Source of the DNA: JADLDB01 sp040755835
GTDB taxonomy: Bacteria; Myxococcota; Myxococcia; Myxococcales; Myxococcaceae
Direction of reading: 5' to 3'
NCBI GenBank assembly: GCA_040755835.1
Contig: JBFMAB010000107.1
Location: 51,909-115,908, forward strand
DNA length: 64,000 bases
The notes beneath the pieces were generated by a model. The model was not told the DNA's origin, did not search any database, and saw only the letters and a program-made list of their open reading frames with translations. The position numbers and the translations under genes were made by a program. Below, in pieces: positions 26,428 to 34,535 of this stretch (position 1 is the first letter of the stretch; each line of letters opens with the position of its first letter).

Positions 26428-28197
26428 CTACCGCTCTTGTTGGGGCCGCCGCCGCTGCAGGAGCGCCGTCGCGCTCTGCACATCCGTGTACGTCAGCTGC
26501 CCGGTCGCGCCGGAGCTCAGCTCCGCGGCGTTCGCCTCATCGGTGTCGATGAGCATCTCGAGCTTGTACCTGGGGCTCACGCGCACCAGGACGTCACCGA
26601 ACACGAGGTCGCGCGGGCCGCCGGTAATCGCCACCTCCACCTCGTCACCGTCCACCACGCCGTAGGCCGCCGCGTCCTCCGGCGTCATGTGGATGTGCCG
26701 CTTCGCGCAGATGAGCCCCTCCTTCAGGTGCACGGTCCCCGCCGGCCCCTCCAGCGTGATGGGCGCGCTGCCTTCGGTGTTCCCCGAGTCGCGGATGGGC
26801 GCGTCCACGCCCAGGGTGAACTCGTCCGTGCGCGACACCTCTACCTGGCAGGCCTTCCGCAGCGGTCCCAGCACGCGCACGCCATCAATCCGGTTCCGCG
26901 GGCCGATGACGTTCACCTTCTGCTCGCTGGCGAACTGCCCCGGCTGGCTGATGTCGCGCAGCTTCGTCAGCGTCGCGCCCTTGCCGAACAGCGCCTCCAG
27001 CGCCGCCTGGTCGAGGTGAACGTGCCGCGCGCTGATGGCGATGGGGATGGGCCCCGGGTTCTTCACGGCCGATGCCTGCCGCACCACCGCCGCCGCCTGC
27101 TGCGCGATGGACAGCTCCTCGTCCGTCTTCACCACCAGCGCGGCCACCCGCGACACCTCGCCCGACACCCGCGCCACCGGCGCCTCGCCCGACACCTTCG
27201 CGTCCGCGTTCGCGTCGTCGTCGAACACCAGCCCGAGGAACTCGAGCCGCTGGAGGATGCGCCGTCGCATCGCCTTCGCGTTCTCCCCGATGCCGCCCGT
27301 CAGCACGACCGCGTCCACGCCGCCCATCACCGCCGCGTACGCGCCGATGTACTTCCGCACCCGGTGCGCGAACACCGCGATGGCCAGGCGGCAGCGGTCG
27401 TCACCGGCCTCCGCGCGCGCCTCGATGTCGCGCAGGTCGTTCCCCACGCCCGACAGGCCCGCGAGCCCGCTCTTCTTGTTGAGCAGCGTGTCCAGTGAGT
27501 CCACGTCGAACTCGCCCGAGCGCAACAGCGCCAGCAGCACGCCCGCGTCCACGTCGCCGGCCCGCGTGCCCATCACCAACCCTTCCAGCGGCGTCAGGCC
27601 CATCGACGTCTCCGTCGAGTGCCCGTACTCCACGGCGCATGCGCTCGCGCCGTTGCCCAGGTGCAACGTCACCAGCCGCAGCTGGTCGAGCGGCCGCCCG
27701 AGGTGCTTCGCCGCCAGGTTCGCCACGTAGGCGTGCGACGTGCCGTGAAAGCCGTAGCGCCGCACGCCGTGCTTCTCCGCCACCTGCGCGTCCAGCGCGT
27801 ACGTCCTCGCGCGCCGCGGCAGCCGCGCGTGGAACGCCGTGTCGAACACCGCCACCTGCGGCACCTGGGGCAGCGCCGCCCGCGCCGCGCGCACCCCCGC
27901 GAGGTTCGCCGGGTTGTGCAAGGGCGCCAGCGGCACGCACGCCTCGATGGCCTGCTCCACCGCGTCGTCGATGCGCACCGCGTCCACGAAGCGCTCGCCG
28001 CCATGCACGACGCGGTGCCCCACCGCCGCCAGCGTGAAGCCCTTCACCGCTTCGAGCACCTGCGCGAGCGCCTGCTCGTACGTCACGCCCTGCCCCACCC
28101 GCTCCACCACGCCCTTCACCGGCACCGTGCGGCTGTCCGGGTCGATGACCTGGTACTTCACGCTCGAAGAGCCTGAGTTGATGACGAGGACGTACAT
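26428..28197 (-). CDS. Acetate kinase - PduL phosphotransacylase fusion
   Basis: 589 residues. Residues 1-375 are a full acetate/propionate kinase: NSGSSSVKYQV at 7-17, HRVVHGGE at 61-68, YGFHGTSH at 148-155, LGNGAS at 190-195, MGLTPLEGLVMGTRAGD, and TGGIGEN at 300-306. After a short linker, residues about 384-578 are a complete PduL-type phosphate acyltransferase with both zinc-binding histidine pairs, RHVH (H392, H394) and KRHIH (H501, H503). The two halves catalyse acetyl-CoA + Pi to acetyl-P, and acetyl-P + ADP to acetate + ATP, so the chain can carry out the entire pathway. No Pta is seen. No microcompartment genes and no encapsulation peptide were noticed. M23 peptidase gene lies 59 bases upstream on the same strand. 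Confidence 0.95.
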   Translation of the reverse strand: MYVLVINSGSSSVKYQVIDPDSRTVPVKGVVERVGQGVTYEQALAQVLEAVKGFTLAAVGHRVVHGGERFVDAVRIDDAVEQAIEACVPLAPLHNPANLAGVRAARAALPQVPQVAVFDTAFHARLPRRARTYALDAQVAEKHGVRRYGFHGTSHAYVANLAAKHLGRPLDQLRLVTLHLGNGASACAVEYGHSTETSMGLTPLEGLVMGTRAGDVDAGVLLALLRSGEFDVDSLDTLLNKKSGLAGLSGVGNDLRDIEARAEAGDDRCRLAIAVFAHRVRKYIGAYAAVMGGVDAVVLTGGIGENAKAMRRRILQRLEFLGLVFDDDANADAKVSGEAPVARVSGEVSRVAALVVKTDEELSIAQQAAAVVRQASAVKNPGPIPIAISARHVHLDQAALEALFGKGATLTKLRDISQPGQFASEQKVNVIGPRNRIDGVRVLGPLRKACQVEVSRTDEFTLGVDAPIRDSGNTEGSAPITLEGPAGTVHLKEGLICAKRHIHMTPEDAAAYGVVDGDEVEVAITGGPRDLVFGDVLVRVSPRYKLEMLIDTDEANAAELSSGATGQLTYTDVQSATALLQRRRPQQER

Positions 28198-28256
28198 GGC
28201 GGCCGGCAGGAAAGAGGCTTCCGCGCCGCGAGTCCACTCAAAGAAAGAGCCGGACT

Positions 28257-29684
28257 TCAGCGCGCCGCGGTCGCCACCGGCGCCGGCGCATGGAAGTACC
28301 GCGGGTCCACCGGCTGCCGGTCGAGCTCCAGCTGGTAGTGCACGTGCGGGCCCGTGCTGCGCCCGGTGTTCCCCGACATGGCGATGAAGTCGCCCGCGTT
28401 GACGCGCTGGCCTTCCTCCACCAGCACGCGGGCGTTGTGCAGGTACGCCGTCGTCACGCCGCGCCCGTGGTCGATGATGACGAAGCGGCCATTCACCTTC
28501 GTCTCGCCCGCGCGCAGCACCACGCCCGCGCCCGTCGCCGCCACCAGGGTGCCGATGGGCGCCGAGAGGTCGACTCCGGTGTGCAGCTGCTCCTTCCCGA
28601 GGATGGGGTGAATCCGCAGGCCGAAGGGCGACGTCTGCGGCGTGTCCTCCGGCACCGGCCAGCCCAGGGAGAAGGCCGTCGCCAGCTGCAGCGCGAGGCC
28701 CGCGGGCTCGAGCGCCCCCCGCTCCTTCGGGCCCAGGTGCCGCGCCATCGACTCCAGCGGCGCCTCCGCCCCCGCCGCCGCCAGCGCCCGCTGCGCCGCC
28801 GGCTTCCCGGCGAACACCACCAGCGCCGCGGCGTCGTCCGTCTCCACCTCCTCGCGCACGCGGTCCACCAGGGCCGCCATCCGCTCCGCGCCGTCCAACG
28901 CGCCGAGGCGGTAGCCCTGCGCGAGCGCCTCCGCCACCTGCCGCGACGCAGGCGACTGCGCGCTCCACGCGAGCCACACGCCCTTCGCCAGCGGCGTGCC
29001 CACCGCGGGCGCGCTGAAGCGCGCCGCGAGGGGCCACGGCTTCCACGGCCCGGGGTCGAGGTCCGCGCCTTCGCCGGACCACGTCGCCCACTCGCTGTCG
29101 GGGCCGGTCGCCCGGGACGACGGCGCCGCGCCCTTCGTCGCCGGATTCTCCGCGGAGGCCGGCGCCTTCGCCGCCGCGGCCTTCGCCGCCACCGGCGTCA
29201 CGCCCTGCCGGCGCTCCAGCTCCGCCACCCACTGCGCCTCGTCGACGTCCGGCACCACCGCGCCCTGCTCGACGCTGAAGGCCAGGTGCCGGCAGTCGCC
29301 CGTCGCGGGCGTCAGCTGCTCCAACGTCACCTCCAGCGCCGCGCCCTTCGGCAGCGCCGACGTCACGCCCAGCGCCTCGTTCACCCAGCGCCCTTCCAGC
29401 ACCAGGTCCTTCCCCGCGACGACGAAGGGCCGCGCACGGTCCACCCGCCCCGCCACCGACAGCTTCGCGTGACCGATGAGCGTCGCCGTCGTGTCCACCC
29501 GCACCTTGAGGTACTCGCCCCAGCGCGCTCCCAGCGCGGTGCGTCGAATGCGCACCGTCGCGCACGATGGGTCGCCTGGCTCCGTCGTCGTCACGCCCGG
29601 CGAGTTGATCAGCTGCGCCCGGCTGGCTCCGCAACCGCCCGACACGACGAAGAGCAGCGGCAGCAACGCGCGGCGCACGCCCAC
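28257..29684 (-). CDS. M23-family peptidoglycan endopeptidase, lipoprotein
   Basis: 475 residues. Lipoprotein-like signal with GGCGAS. The C-terminal 130 residues are an M23/LytM zinc peptidase with the ligand motifs HTGVD and HVHYQ plus SPFGLRIHPILG and GNTGRSTGPH, all intact, so it should cut cell-wall crosslinks. The N-terminal 300 residues contain a beta domain, an Ala-rich linker (VAAKAAAAKAPASAENP) and a helical region, possibly the localisation part. It acts in the periplasm at the outer membrane. Confidence 0.92.
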   Translation of the reverse strand: MGVRRALLPLLFVVSGGCGASRAQLINSPGVTTTEPGDPSCATVRIRRTALGARWGEYLKVRVDTTATLIGHAKLSVAGRVDRARPFVVAGKDLVLEGRWVNEALGVTSALPKGAALEVTLEQLTPATGDCRHLAFSVEQGAVVPDVDEAQWVAELERRQGVTPVAAKAAAAKAPASAENPATKGAAPSSRATGPDSEWATWSGEGADLDPGPWKPWPLAARFSAPAVGTPLAKGVWLAWSAQSPASRQVAEALAQGYRLGALDGAERMAALVDRVREEVETDDAAALVVFAGKPAAQRALAAAGAEAPLESMARHLGPKERGALEPAGLALQLATAFSLGWPVPEDTPQTSPFGLRIHPILGKEQLHTGVDLSAPIGTLVAATGAGVVLRAGETKVNGRFVIIDHGRGVTTAYLHNARVLVEEGQRVNAGDFIAMSGNTGRSTGPHVHYQLELDRQPVDPRYFHAPAPVATAAR

Positions 29685-29774
29685 CCGACGGCGCCGCGGC
29701 CGTTTGATTCACCGGTCGCCGGCGCCGCGAATGGCGCGAGCTTTCCTCGCCGCGTGTCGCTACGGTGGGCGCCC

Positions 29775-30206
29775 ATGAAGCTCGGTGTCAAAATCGCCCT
29801 CGGCGTCGCCGGCGCCTTCGCCGTCCTGCAGCTGGTGCCCGTCGAGCGGACCAACCCGCCCGTCACGGCGGAAATCAAGGCGCCGGACGACGTGAAGGCC
29901 ATCCTCAAGCGGGCGTGCTGGGACTGCCACTCCAACGAGACGGTGTGGCCCTGGTACTCGCGCGTGGCGCCGGTGTCCTTCCTCGTGCGGCACGACGTCG
30001 TCGACGGCCGCAAACACCTCAACTTCTCCGAGTGGGGCACGTACAAGCCCGAGCGGAAGGAGAAGAAGCAGAAGGAGTGCGGCGAAGAGGTGTCCGAGGG
30101 CGAGATGCCCCTGGCCATCTACGTGCCGCTGCACCCGGAGGCGAAGCTGAGCCAGGCCGACAAGCAGGCCATCGAGGACTGGGCGAAGGGGCCGGTCAGC
30201 GAGTAG
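29775..30206 (+). CDS. Haem-binding domain protein (single CxxCH)
   Basis: 143 residues. N-terminal membrane anchor (KIALGVAGAFAVLQLVPVE), then a haem-binding (Haem_bd/PF14376-like) domain: ILKRACWDCHSNETVWPWYS with the CxxCH haem attachment site, VSFLVRHDVVDGRKHLNFSEW, and the C-terminal PLAIYVPLHPEAKLSQADK. Typical of small periplasmic cytochrome-like proteins. It is divergent from the M23 gene. Confidence 0.9.
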   Translation: MKLGVKIALGVAGAFAVLQLVPVERTNPPVTAEIKAPDDVKAILKRACWDCHSNETVWPWYSRVAPVSFLVRHDVVDGRKHLNFSEWGTYKPERKEKKQKECGEEVSEGEMPLAIYVPLHPEAKLSQADKQAIEDWAKGPVSE

Positions 30207-30210
30207 CCGT

Positions 30211-30387
30211 TCATGGCTTCACCCGCTCGCCGCGGCGGTCGCGCGCACGCCCGTCGTCTGAGCCGCTCACCGTCACCTCGCCGACGACGTACCCGTTCGG
30301 CTGCAGCGCCACGCTGGTGGCTTCGTCAGCGCCGGAGTCGCGCACCACCACCAGCCCGCTCTGCTCCCTCTGGCCAGGGGCGCGGCG
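30211..30387 (-). pseudogene. C-terminal relic resembling a delta-60 repeat protein
   Basis: The minus strand from 30387 to the TGA at 30211 is open for 58 codons with almost purely G/C third positions and reads SGLVVVRDSGADEATSVALQ then PNGYVVGEVTVSGSDDG. The pattern DEAxSVALQPNGxVV resembles delta-60 repeats (typical DxAxAVALQPDGKIVVAG) of secreted delta-proteobacterial proteins. There is no start; an in-frame stop (the acyltransferase TGA) lies immediately upstream. It is the tail of a lost gene. Confidence 0.45.
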
Positions 30388-30390
30388 TCG

Positions 30391-31500
30391 TCAGCGCGCG
30401 GCGGCGACGGGCGGCTTGACGCCCAGCCACGGCCCCAGCGCGCTCCGGTACACCACCAGCCGGAAGGTCGCGAAGGCGAACGCGAAGGTGACGGCCACCA
30501 CCGCGAGGTACTTCGGCACCGCCGGCCACGGCGTCGTCGCCAGCGCCACCTGCAGCGCCAGCACCACCGGGAAGTGCACCAGGTACACCCAGTACGAGGA
30601 CTCCACGAGGAAGCGCAGCGTCGGCCGCGTCGCCGGCGGCACGCGGAACGCGAGGCCGAGGCAGCCCAGCGTCACCGCGGCCGGCACCACGCCGGCGAGG
30701 AAGTGCCCGAGCGGCTCCCACTGGAGGTGCCGCGTGTGGACGAAGAAGGCGAGGCCGAAGCCGGCCACCGCCATCCACGCGCCGCGGCGCGCCAGCGCGT
30801 CCACCGCCTCACGCGCGGGCCACAGGAGCCAGCCGAGCAGGAAGAAGAGCCCGTAGTGGAGGAACGAGTGCGGCTCGGGGAGGAAGGACGCCGCTGGCCG
30901 CAGCTCCTCAAAGCGCATCAGCGCCAGGCCCAGCGGCACGCCCAGCACCAGCAGCACCTCGGGCACGCGCAGCACCTTCGCGAGGCCGCGCGAAGCTGAC
31001 CGCCCTTCGAGGCCCACGCCCGTCGCCGCCCACGCCGCGAGGCAGTAGAGGAAGAGGTACTCGAGAAACCACAGGTGCATCGGCAGCACGCGGAAGCCGT
31101 CCTGCGCGGCGAAGTCCGGCGACATCACGCCCGCGGTCCGAGACCAGTGCCGCGTCGCCACGTCGGCAAAGACGGTGACGGGCAGCGCCGCGAGGAACGG
31201 CACCACCAACCGCCGCGAGCGGTCGACGAGGAAGCCGCGCTCGCCGCGGCGCTCCAACACGAGGTGCGCGAAGAAGCCGGACAGCGCGAAGAAGAGCTGC
31301 ATGCGGAAGCTGTGCAGCACGCCCACCACCGTCACGAAGACGCTGGACGACGAGACGTCGGTGACGAAGTACCACCGGCCGATGTCGGGCACGTACGAGT
31401 AGGCCGCGTGGTAGCAGACGCCCAGCAGCATCGCCGCGGCGCGCACCACGTCGAGGCCGTCGTAGCGGCGAAGGGGCACTGTGGGCGAGGCGATCGACAC
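30391..31500 (-). CDS. Acyltransferase family 3 membrane protein
   Basis: 369 residues from a GTG at 31500; a second GTG seven codons on is possible. About ten transmembrane helices. The family opening YDGLDVVRAAAMLLGVCYHA with the catalytic histidine and the RxxR-like DRSRRLVVPF are present. Such enzymes O-acylate sugars or lipids (for example OafA/OPG modification). The neighbours are not glycan genes, so the acceptor is unknown. Confidence 0.88.
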   Translation of the reverse strand: MSIASPTVPLRRYDGLDVVRAAAMLLGVCYHAAYSYVPDIGRWYFVTDVSSSSVFVTVVGVLHSFRMQLFFALSGFFAHLVLERRGERGFLVDRSRRLVVPFLAALPVTVFADVATRHWSRTAGVMSPDFAAQDGFRVLPMHLWFLEYLFLYCLAAWAATGVGLEGRSASRGLAKVLRVPEVLLVLGVPLGLALMRFEELRPAASFLPEPHSFLHYGLFFLLGWLLWPAREAVDALARRGAWMAVAGFGLAFFVHTRHLQWEPLGHFLAGVVPAAVTLGCLGLAFRVPPATRPTLRFLVESSYWVYLVHFPVVLALQVALATTPWPAVPKYLAVVAVTFAFAFATFRLVVYRSALGPWLGVKPPVAAAR

Positions 31501-31788
31501 GGAACGCGATAGCCAAGCCGCGCGAGCGCCGCGCGTCAACGACACCGGCGCCCCGCCAGGCGCTTCCGCCTCGCGCGCCGCACCGCACCGTTCGCCATGG
31601 CAGCCCCGTGCATCGCCGGTCCCGCCCCGCAGTCCGGGCGGCGCCCCCAGGGCCCCGCGGCGCCAACCGGCTGGAACCCCGGCGTCTGGGCGCCTGCGGC
31701 CCTGCCGCGATGCGGCTCGCCGGTGTCGAGCTGCACCGGGGGCCACCGCCCCATGAATCCTTCCGGCGCACTGCGCGTTGATGTCGCC
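31501..31788. other. Divergent gap, no complete gene
   Basis: 288 bases between divergent genes. The plus frame from the ATG at 31597 stays open into the secreted protein gene at 31789 and has G/C-biased third positions (APCIAGPAPQSGRRPQGPAA), but the signal peptide at 31789 marks the true start. The upstream stretch is either a relic or a leader. No convincing promoter hexamers were picked out. Confidence 0.35.
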
Positions 31789-32190
31789 ATGCGAACGCTC
31801 CTCGCCCTCCTCGTCCTCGCCGCGGCGCTGTCGCCGGCCGCGGCCGCTGCCTGTGACTGCGTGGTCGCGGAGCCCGAACCGGCGCAGGCCTTTGCGGCCG
31901 CCGCCGTCGTCGTGGACGGCGTCGTCATCCGCTCGTCCGGGGGCCGCTTCGTCATCGAGGTGAACCGGACCTTCAAGGGTACGCCCGCTCCCCGCGTCAC
32001 CGTGCACACCGAGGCCTCGGACTGCGGCTACCGCTTCGCTCCGGGTGAGCGCGTGGTGGTGTACGCGCCGCGGGTCGGCGGGCGACTCGAGGTGGCGCAG
32101 TGCCGGGCGGGCGCGCGAGTGCGGTGGGGCACCGCCGCCGTAGACGCGGAAGTGAAGGCGCTTTTGGCCCTGGGAGACGGCGGCCGCTGA
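31789..32190 (+). CDS. Secreted TIMP-like (NTR-fold) protein
   Basis: 133 residues. Signal peptide MRTLLALLVLAAALSPAAAA; predicted cleavage leaves a mature N-terminus at CDCV. The mature chain follows the pattern of tissue-inhibitor-of-metalloproteinase N-domains: CxC at the start, AFAAAAVVVDGVVI, FVIEVNRTFKGTPAPRVTVH, SDCGYRFAPGERVVVYA, then VAQCRAG. In animal TIMPs the N-terminal Cys chelates the target protease zinc. Whether this protein inhibits proteases is unproven; bacterial relatives are generally uncharacterised. It is convergent with, and abuts, the DUF6438 gene. Confidence 0.7.
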   Translation: MRTLLALLVLAAALSPAAAAACDCVVAEPEPAQAFAAAAVVVDGVVIRSSGGRFVIEVNRTFKGTPAPRVTVHTEASDCGYRFAPGERVVVYAPRVGGRLEVAQCRAGARVRWGTAAVDAEVKALLALGDGGR

Positions 32191-32700
32191 TCAGCGGTCC
32201 ACCTCGCCCGCCACCCATCGCGCGGTGCCGAGGGCCTCGTCCAGCGCGTCCTCGAGGCGCGCCAGCTCGGGCGGCGCCCCGGAGTCGCCGTGCGCGTGGC
32301 GCACCATGCGTCCCTTGTACGCGATGATGACGAGCGGCATGTCGGCGGTGTCGATGTTCTCGTAGCGCCCGGCGAGACCGTTGAACCGCGCCGCCTCGAA
32401 CAGCTCCGACACCTTCGCCAACTGCGTCGCGTCCAGCCGCCCGCGCGCCTCGCCCACCACCGCCACGTTGCGCACGCCGCGGAAGCGCACCTCGCCGCTC
32501 GGGTACACCTCCACCTGGTACTCGGGGCACCGGCCCAGACACGGGCCGCGGAAGAGCGCGGCCAGCGGCGCCTCCGCGGGCGCGGTCGCCCCTTCCGACG
32601 AGGCGCCGGCGGCCACACCCGTCTCGACGACGTCAGGGCGCGGCGCGGTGGCGCAGGCGGCGAGGAACGACAGGGCGGCGGTCAGGACGGGGCGCTTCAT
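32191..32700 (-). CDS. DUF6438-like lipoprotein
   Basis: 169 residues. Lipoprotein signal (MKRPVLTAALSFLAACAT), a short Ala/Ser/Glu linker, and a domain beginning FRGPCLGRCPEYQVEVYPSG with two close cysteines, then RFRGVRNVAVVGEARGRLDA and DMPLVIIAYKGRMVRHAHGD. This 'GxCxGxCPxYxVxVYxDGxV' pattern is the hallmark of DUF6438 proteins, function unknown. Stop codons of this and the TIMP-like gene are back to back. Confidence 0.78.
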   Translation of the reverse strand: MKRPVLTAALSFLAACATAPRPDVVETGVAAGASSEGATAPAEAPLAALFRGPCLGRCPEYQVEVYPSGEVRFRGVRNVAVVGEARGRLDATQLAKVSELFEAARFNGLAGRYENIDTADMPLVIIAYKGRMVRHAHGDSGAPPELARLEDALDEALGTARWVAGEVDR

Positions 32701-32784
32701 GGGGCCTCAGTGTCCTCCACGGAGGGTTCGGCAGGTCAATGAAAACGCGGACCTTTGAAGAAGCCATGGTACGGTGCCCGCGCC

Positions 32785-33405
32785 TTGGCCACCGACGACC
32801 TCACGCTCGTCCAGCGCGTCCGCACCGGCGATCAGCGCGCCTTCAAGCTGCTGGTCGAGCGCTACCAGCGGAAGGTCTACGCGGTCGCCGTCGGTATGCT
32901 GAAGGACCGGGAGGAGGCCCGCGACGTCGCGCAGGAGGCCTTCGTCAAGGTCTACAAGTACCTCGACCACTTCAAGGGCGACGCCAGCTTCTACACGTGG
33001 CTGTACCGCATCACCGTCAACATCTGCATCGACGTGCTGCGCCGGAAGGGCTCGGCAAAGGGCGACGACCACGTCGAGTTCGACGAGAGCGTGAAGTTCG
33101 ACACCTCGGAAGCGAACATCGGTGCGTTGGGCACCCGCCTGGGCACCAACCCGCAGAAGTCGGCGCTGCGGAGGGAGCTGGCGGATCGCATCACCGCGGC
33201 CATCCAGCAGATCCCCGAGGCCCACCGGCAAATCCTCCTCCTGCGCGAGGTCGAAGGGATGAGCTACGAGGAACTCGCCCGCACGCTGAACATCCCCAAG
33301 GGCACGGTGATGTCCCGGCTCTTCCACGCGCGACTCAAGATGCAGAAAATCCTCGGCGAATACCTGGAGTTGGACGAGGCGAAGGCCGGGGTGGGGTCGG
33401 AGTAA
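32785..33405 (+). CDS. ECF-type RNA polymerase sigma factor
   Basis: 206 residues from the TTG at 32785 (LATDDLTLVQRVRTGDQRAF is the usual family start); an upstream in-frame TTG at 32755 would add ten residues. Region 2 (AFKLLVERYQRKVYAVAVGM … DVAQEAFVKVYKYLDHF … FYTWLYRITVNICIDVLRR) and region 4 (IPEAHRQILLLREVEGMSYE … IPKGTVMSRLFHARLKM) are complete. The next gene, 52 bases downstream, encodes its likely anti-sigma, so the two form a regulatory unit with the envelope genes that follow. Confidence 0.95.
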   Translation: MATDDLTLVQRVRTGDQRAFKLLVERYQRKVYAVAVGMLKDREEARDVAQEAFVKVYKYLDHFKGDASFYTWLYRITVNICIDVLRRKGSAKGDDHVEFDESVKFDTSEANIGALGTRLGTNPQKSALRRELADRITAAIQQIPEAHRQILLLREVEGMSYEELARTLNIPKGTVMSRLFHARLKMQKILGEYLELDEAKAGVGSE

Positions 33406-33457
33406 TGTCCTGCCGAATAAGGACGAAGCGCGTGCGTCGGCACGACGTGAGGTCGCC

Positions 33458-34069
33458 ATGAAGAACCCCGCTCGCGAAAAGTTCCTTCCGCTGTTGTCGC
33501 CCTACGTGGACGGCGAGCTGTCGCCCGAGGAGCGACAACAGGTCGAACAGCACCTCGCCCACAACGAGGACTCGGCGGCGCAGGTCGCCGACTTCCGCGC
33601 CGGCGACGCGCTGATGCGCCACGCCCTGGAGATGCAGGGCGACGACGTCGACTGGAAGGCCTTCACCGACGGCGTGATGAGCCAGCTCACGCCCGAGAAG
33701 CTGCCGCTCTTCACGCGTCTCAAGCTGACGCTCAGCGAGATGTTCACGTACCAGCGCGGGCCGCTCATCGCCGGCATGGTGGGCGCGGCCGCGGCCATCG
33801 CCGTCGCGGTGCCGGTGGCCCTGAAGCTGGGCGCGGGCCTGCCCGCCGGCTACGGCGCGGAGCGCGTCGAGGTGCAGACGGTGTCCATCGACTCCAACGC
33901 CGAGGTGCGCCCGGTGGTGATGGAGACGGATGACGGCGACGCGGTCATCTGGGTCGTCGAGTCCAACGCCGGCGACAAGACGGACGGCGGAAAGAAGAAG
34001 AAGAAGGACGACAAGAGCGGCGAAGAGGAGCTGAACCAGGAGCCCGAGAAGCGCCAGGGGGACCTGTGA
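33458..34069 (+). CDS. Anti-sigma factor, zf-HC2-like but lacking zinc ligands
   Basis: 203 residues. The N-terminal 50 residues follow the anti-sigma zinc-finger (zf-HC2/ZAS) pattern SPYVDGELSPEERQQVEQHL, but where the family has HxxxCxxC this protein has HLAHNEDS, so both cysteines are missing and zinc cannot bind there. One transmembrane helix (GPLIAGMVGAAAAIAVAVPV) is followed by a periplasmic part and a Lys/Glu-rich tail. It should hold the sigma factor encoded upstream at the inner membrane. Its stop overlaps the next gene's GTG (GTGA). Confidence 0.85.
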   Translation: MKNPAREKFLPLLSPYVDGELSPEERQQVEQHLAHNEDSAAQVADFRAGDALMRHALEMQGDDVDWKAFTDGVMSQLTPEKLPLFTRLKLTLSEMFTYQRGPLIAGMVGAAAAIAVAVPVALKLGAGLPAGYGAERVEVQTVSIDSNAEVRPVVMETDDGDAVIWVVESNAGDKTDGGKKKKKDDKSGEEELNQEPEKRQGDL

Positions 34070-34494
34070 CGCAGACCGCCCGGGCGCTCGCCGTCGCCGC
34101 GGCCGCGCTGCTGGCGCTCCCCGCGCTGGCGGACGACACGAAGGTGCCGGTGCAGGCCGACGTCGTCTACGCGTCGACCGCGCCGGGGAAGGTGGAGGCG
34201 TCGCTGCTGCCGATGCAGGCGACGCTGGCGGGCCGCGTGAAGTACACGACGCTCAAGTCGCTGTCGACGAAGCGCCTGGAGCTGGGCACCAACAAGCCCG
34301 CGCAGGTGGCGCTGCCCAACCAGAAAGTGGCCGAGGTGGCGCTCGAGTCGCTGAAGGACGACGTGGCCACGGTGCGGGTGAAGCTGCCGCCCGCCGAGAC
34401 GACGTACAAGCTGGGCCGCGGCAAGTCGCTGTACCTGCAGGGTGGCGCGCACGACGGCGGCGAGCTGTGGCTCGTCTTGTCCATGCCGAAGTGA
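34066..34494 (+). CDS. Secreted protein in the ECF operon
   Basis: 142 residues from a GTG overlapping the anti-sigma stop. Signal peptide (ALAVAAAALLALPALA) followed by a small beta-rich periplasmic domain (VVYASTAPGKVEASLLPMQA, VRVKLPPAETTYKLGRGKSL). No family was recognised. Translational coupling to the anti-sigma gene suggests it acts in, or responds to, the same envelope signal. Confidence 0.75.
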   Translation: MTQTARALAVAAAALLALPALADDTKVPVQADVVYASTAPGKVEASLLPMQATLAGRVKYTTLKSLSTKRLELGTNKPAQVALPNQKVAEVALESLKDDVATVRVKLPPAETTYKLGRGKSLYLQGGAHDGGELWLVLSMPK

Positions 34495-34535
34495 CGACCC
34501 TTCGCGGCGCCGGGCTCGGGTAGGCTCACTCGCCC

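Noticed and set aside
26428..28197. Microcompartment origin of the PduL domain
   Set aside because: No shell-protein genes nearby and no N-terminal encapsulation peptide, since the domain is C-terminal to a kinase.
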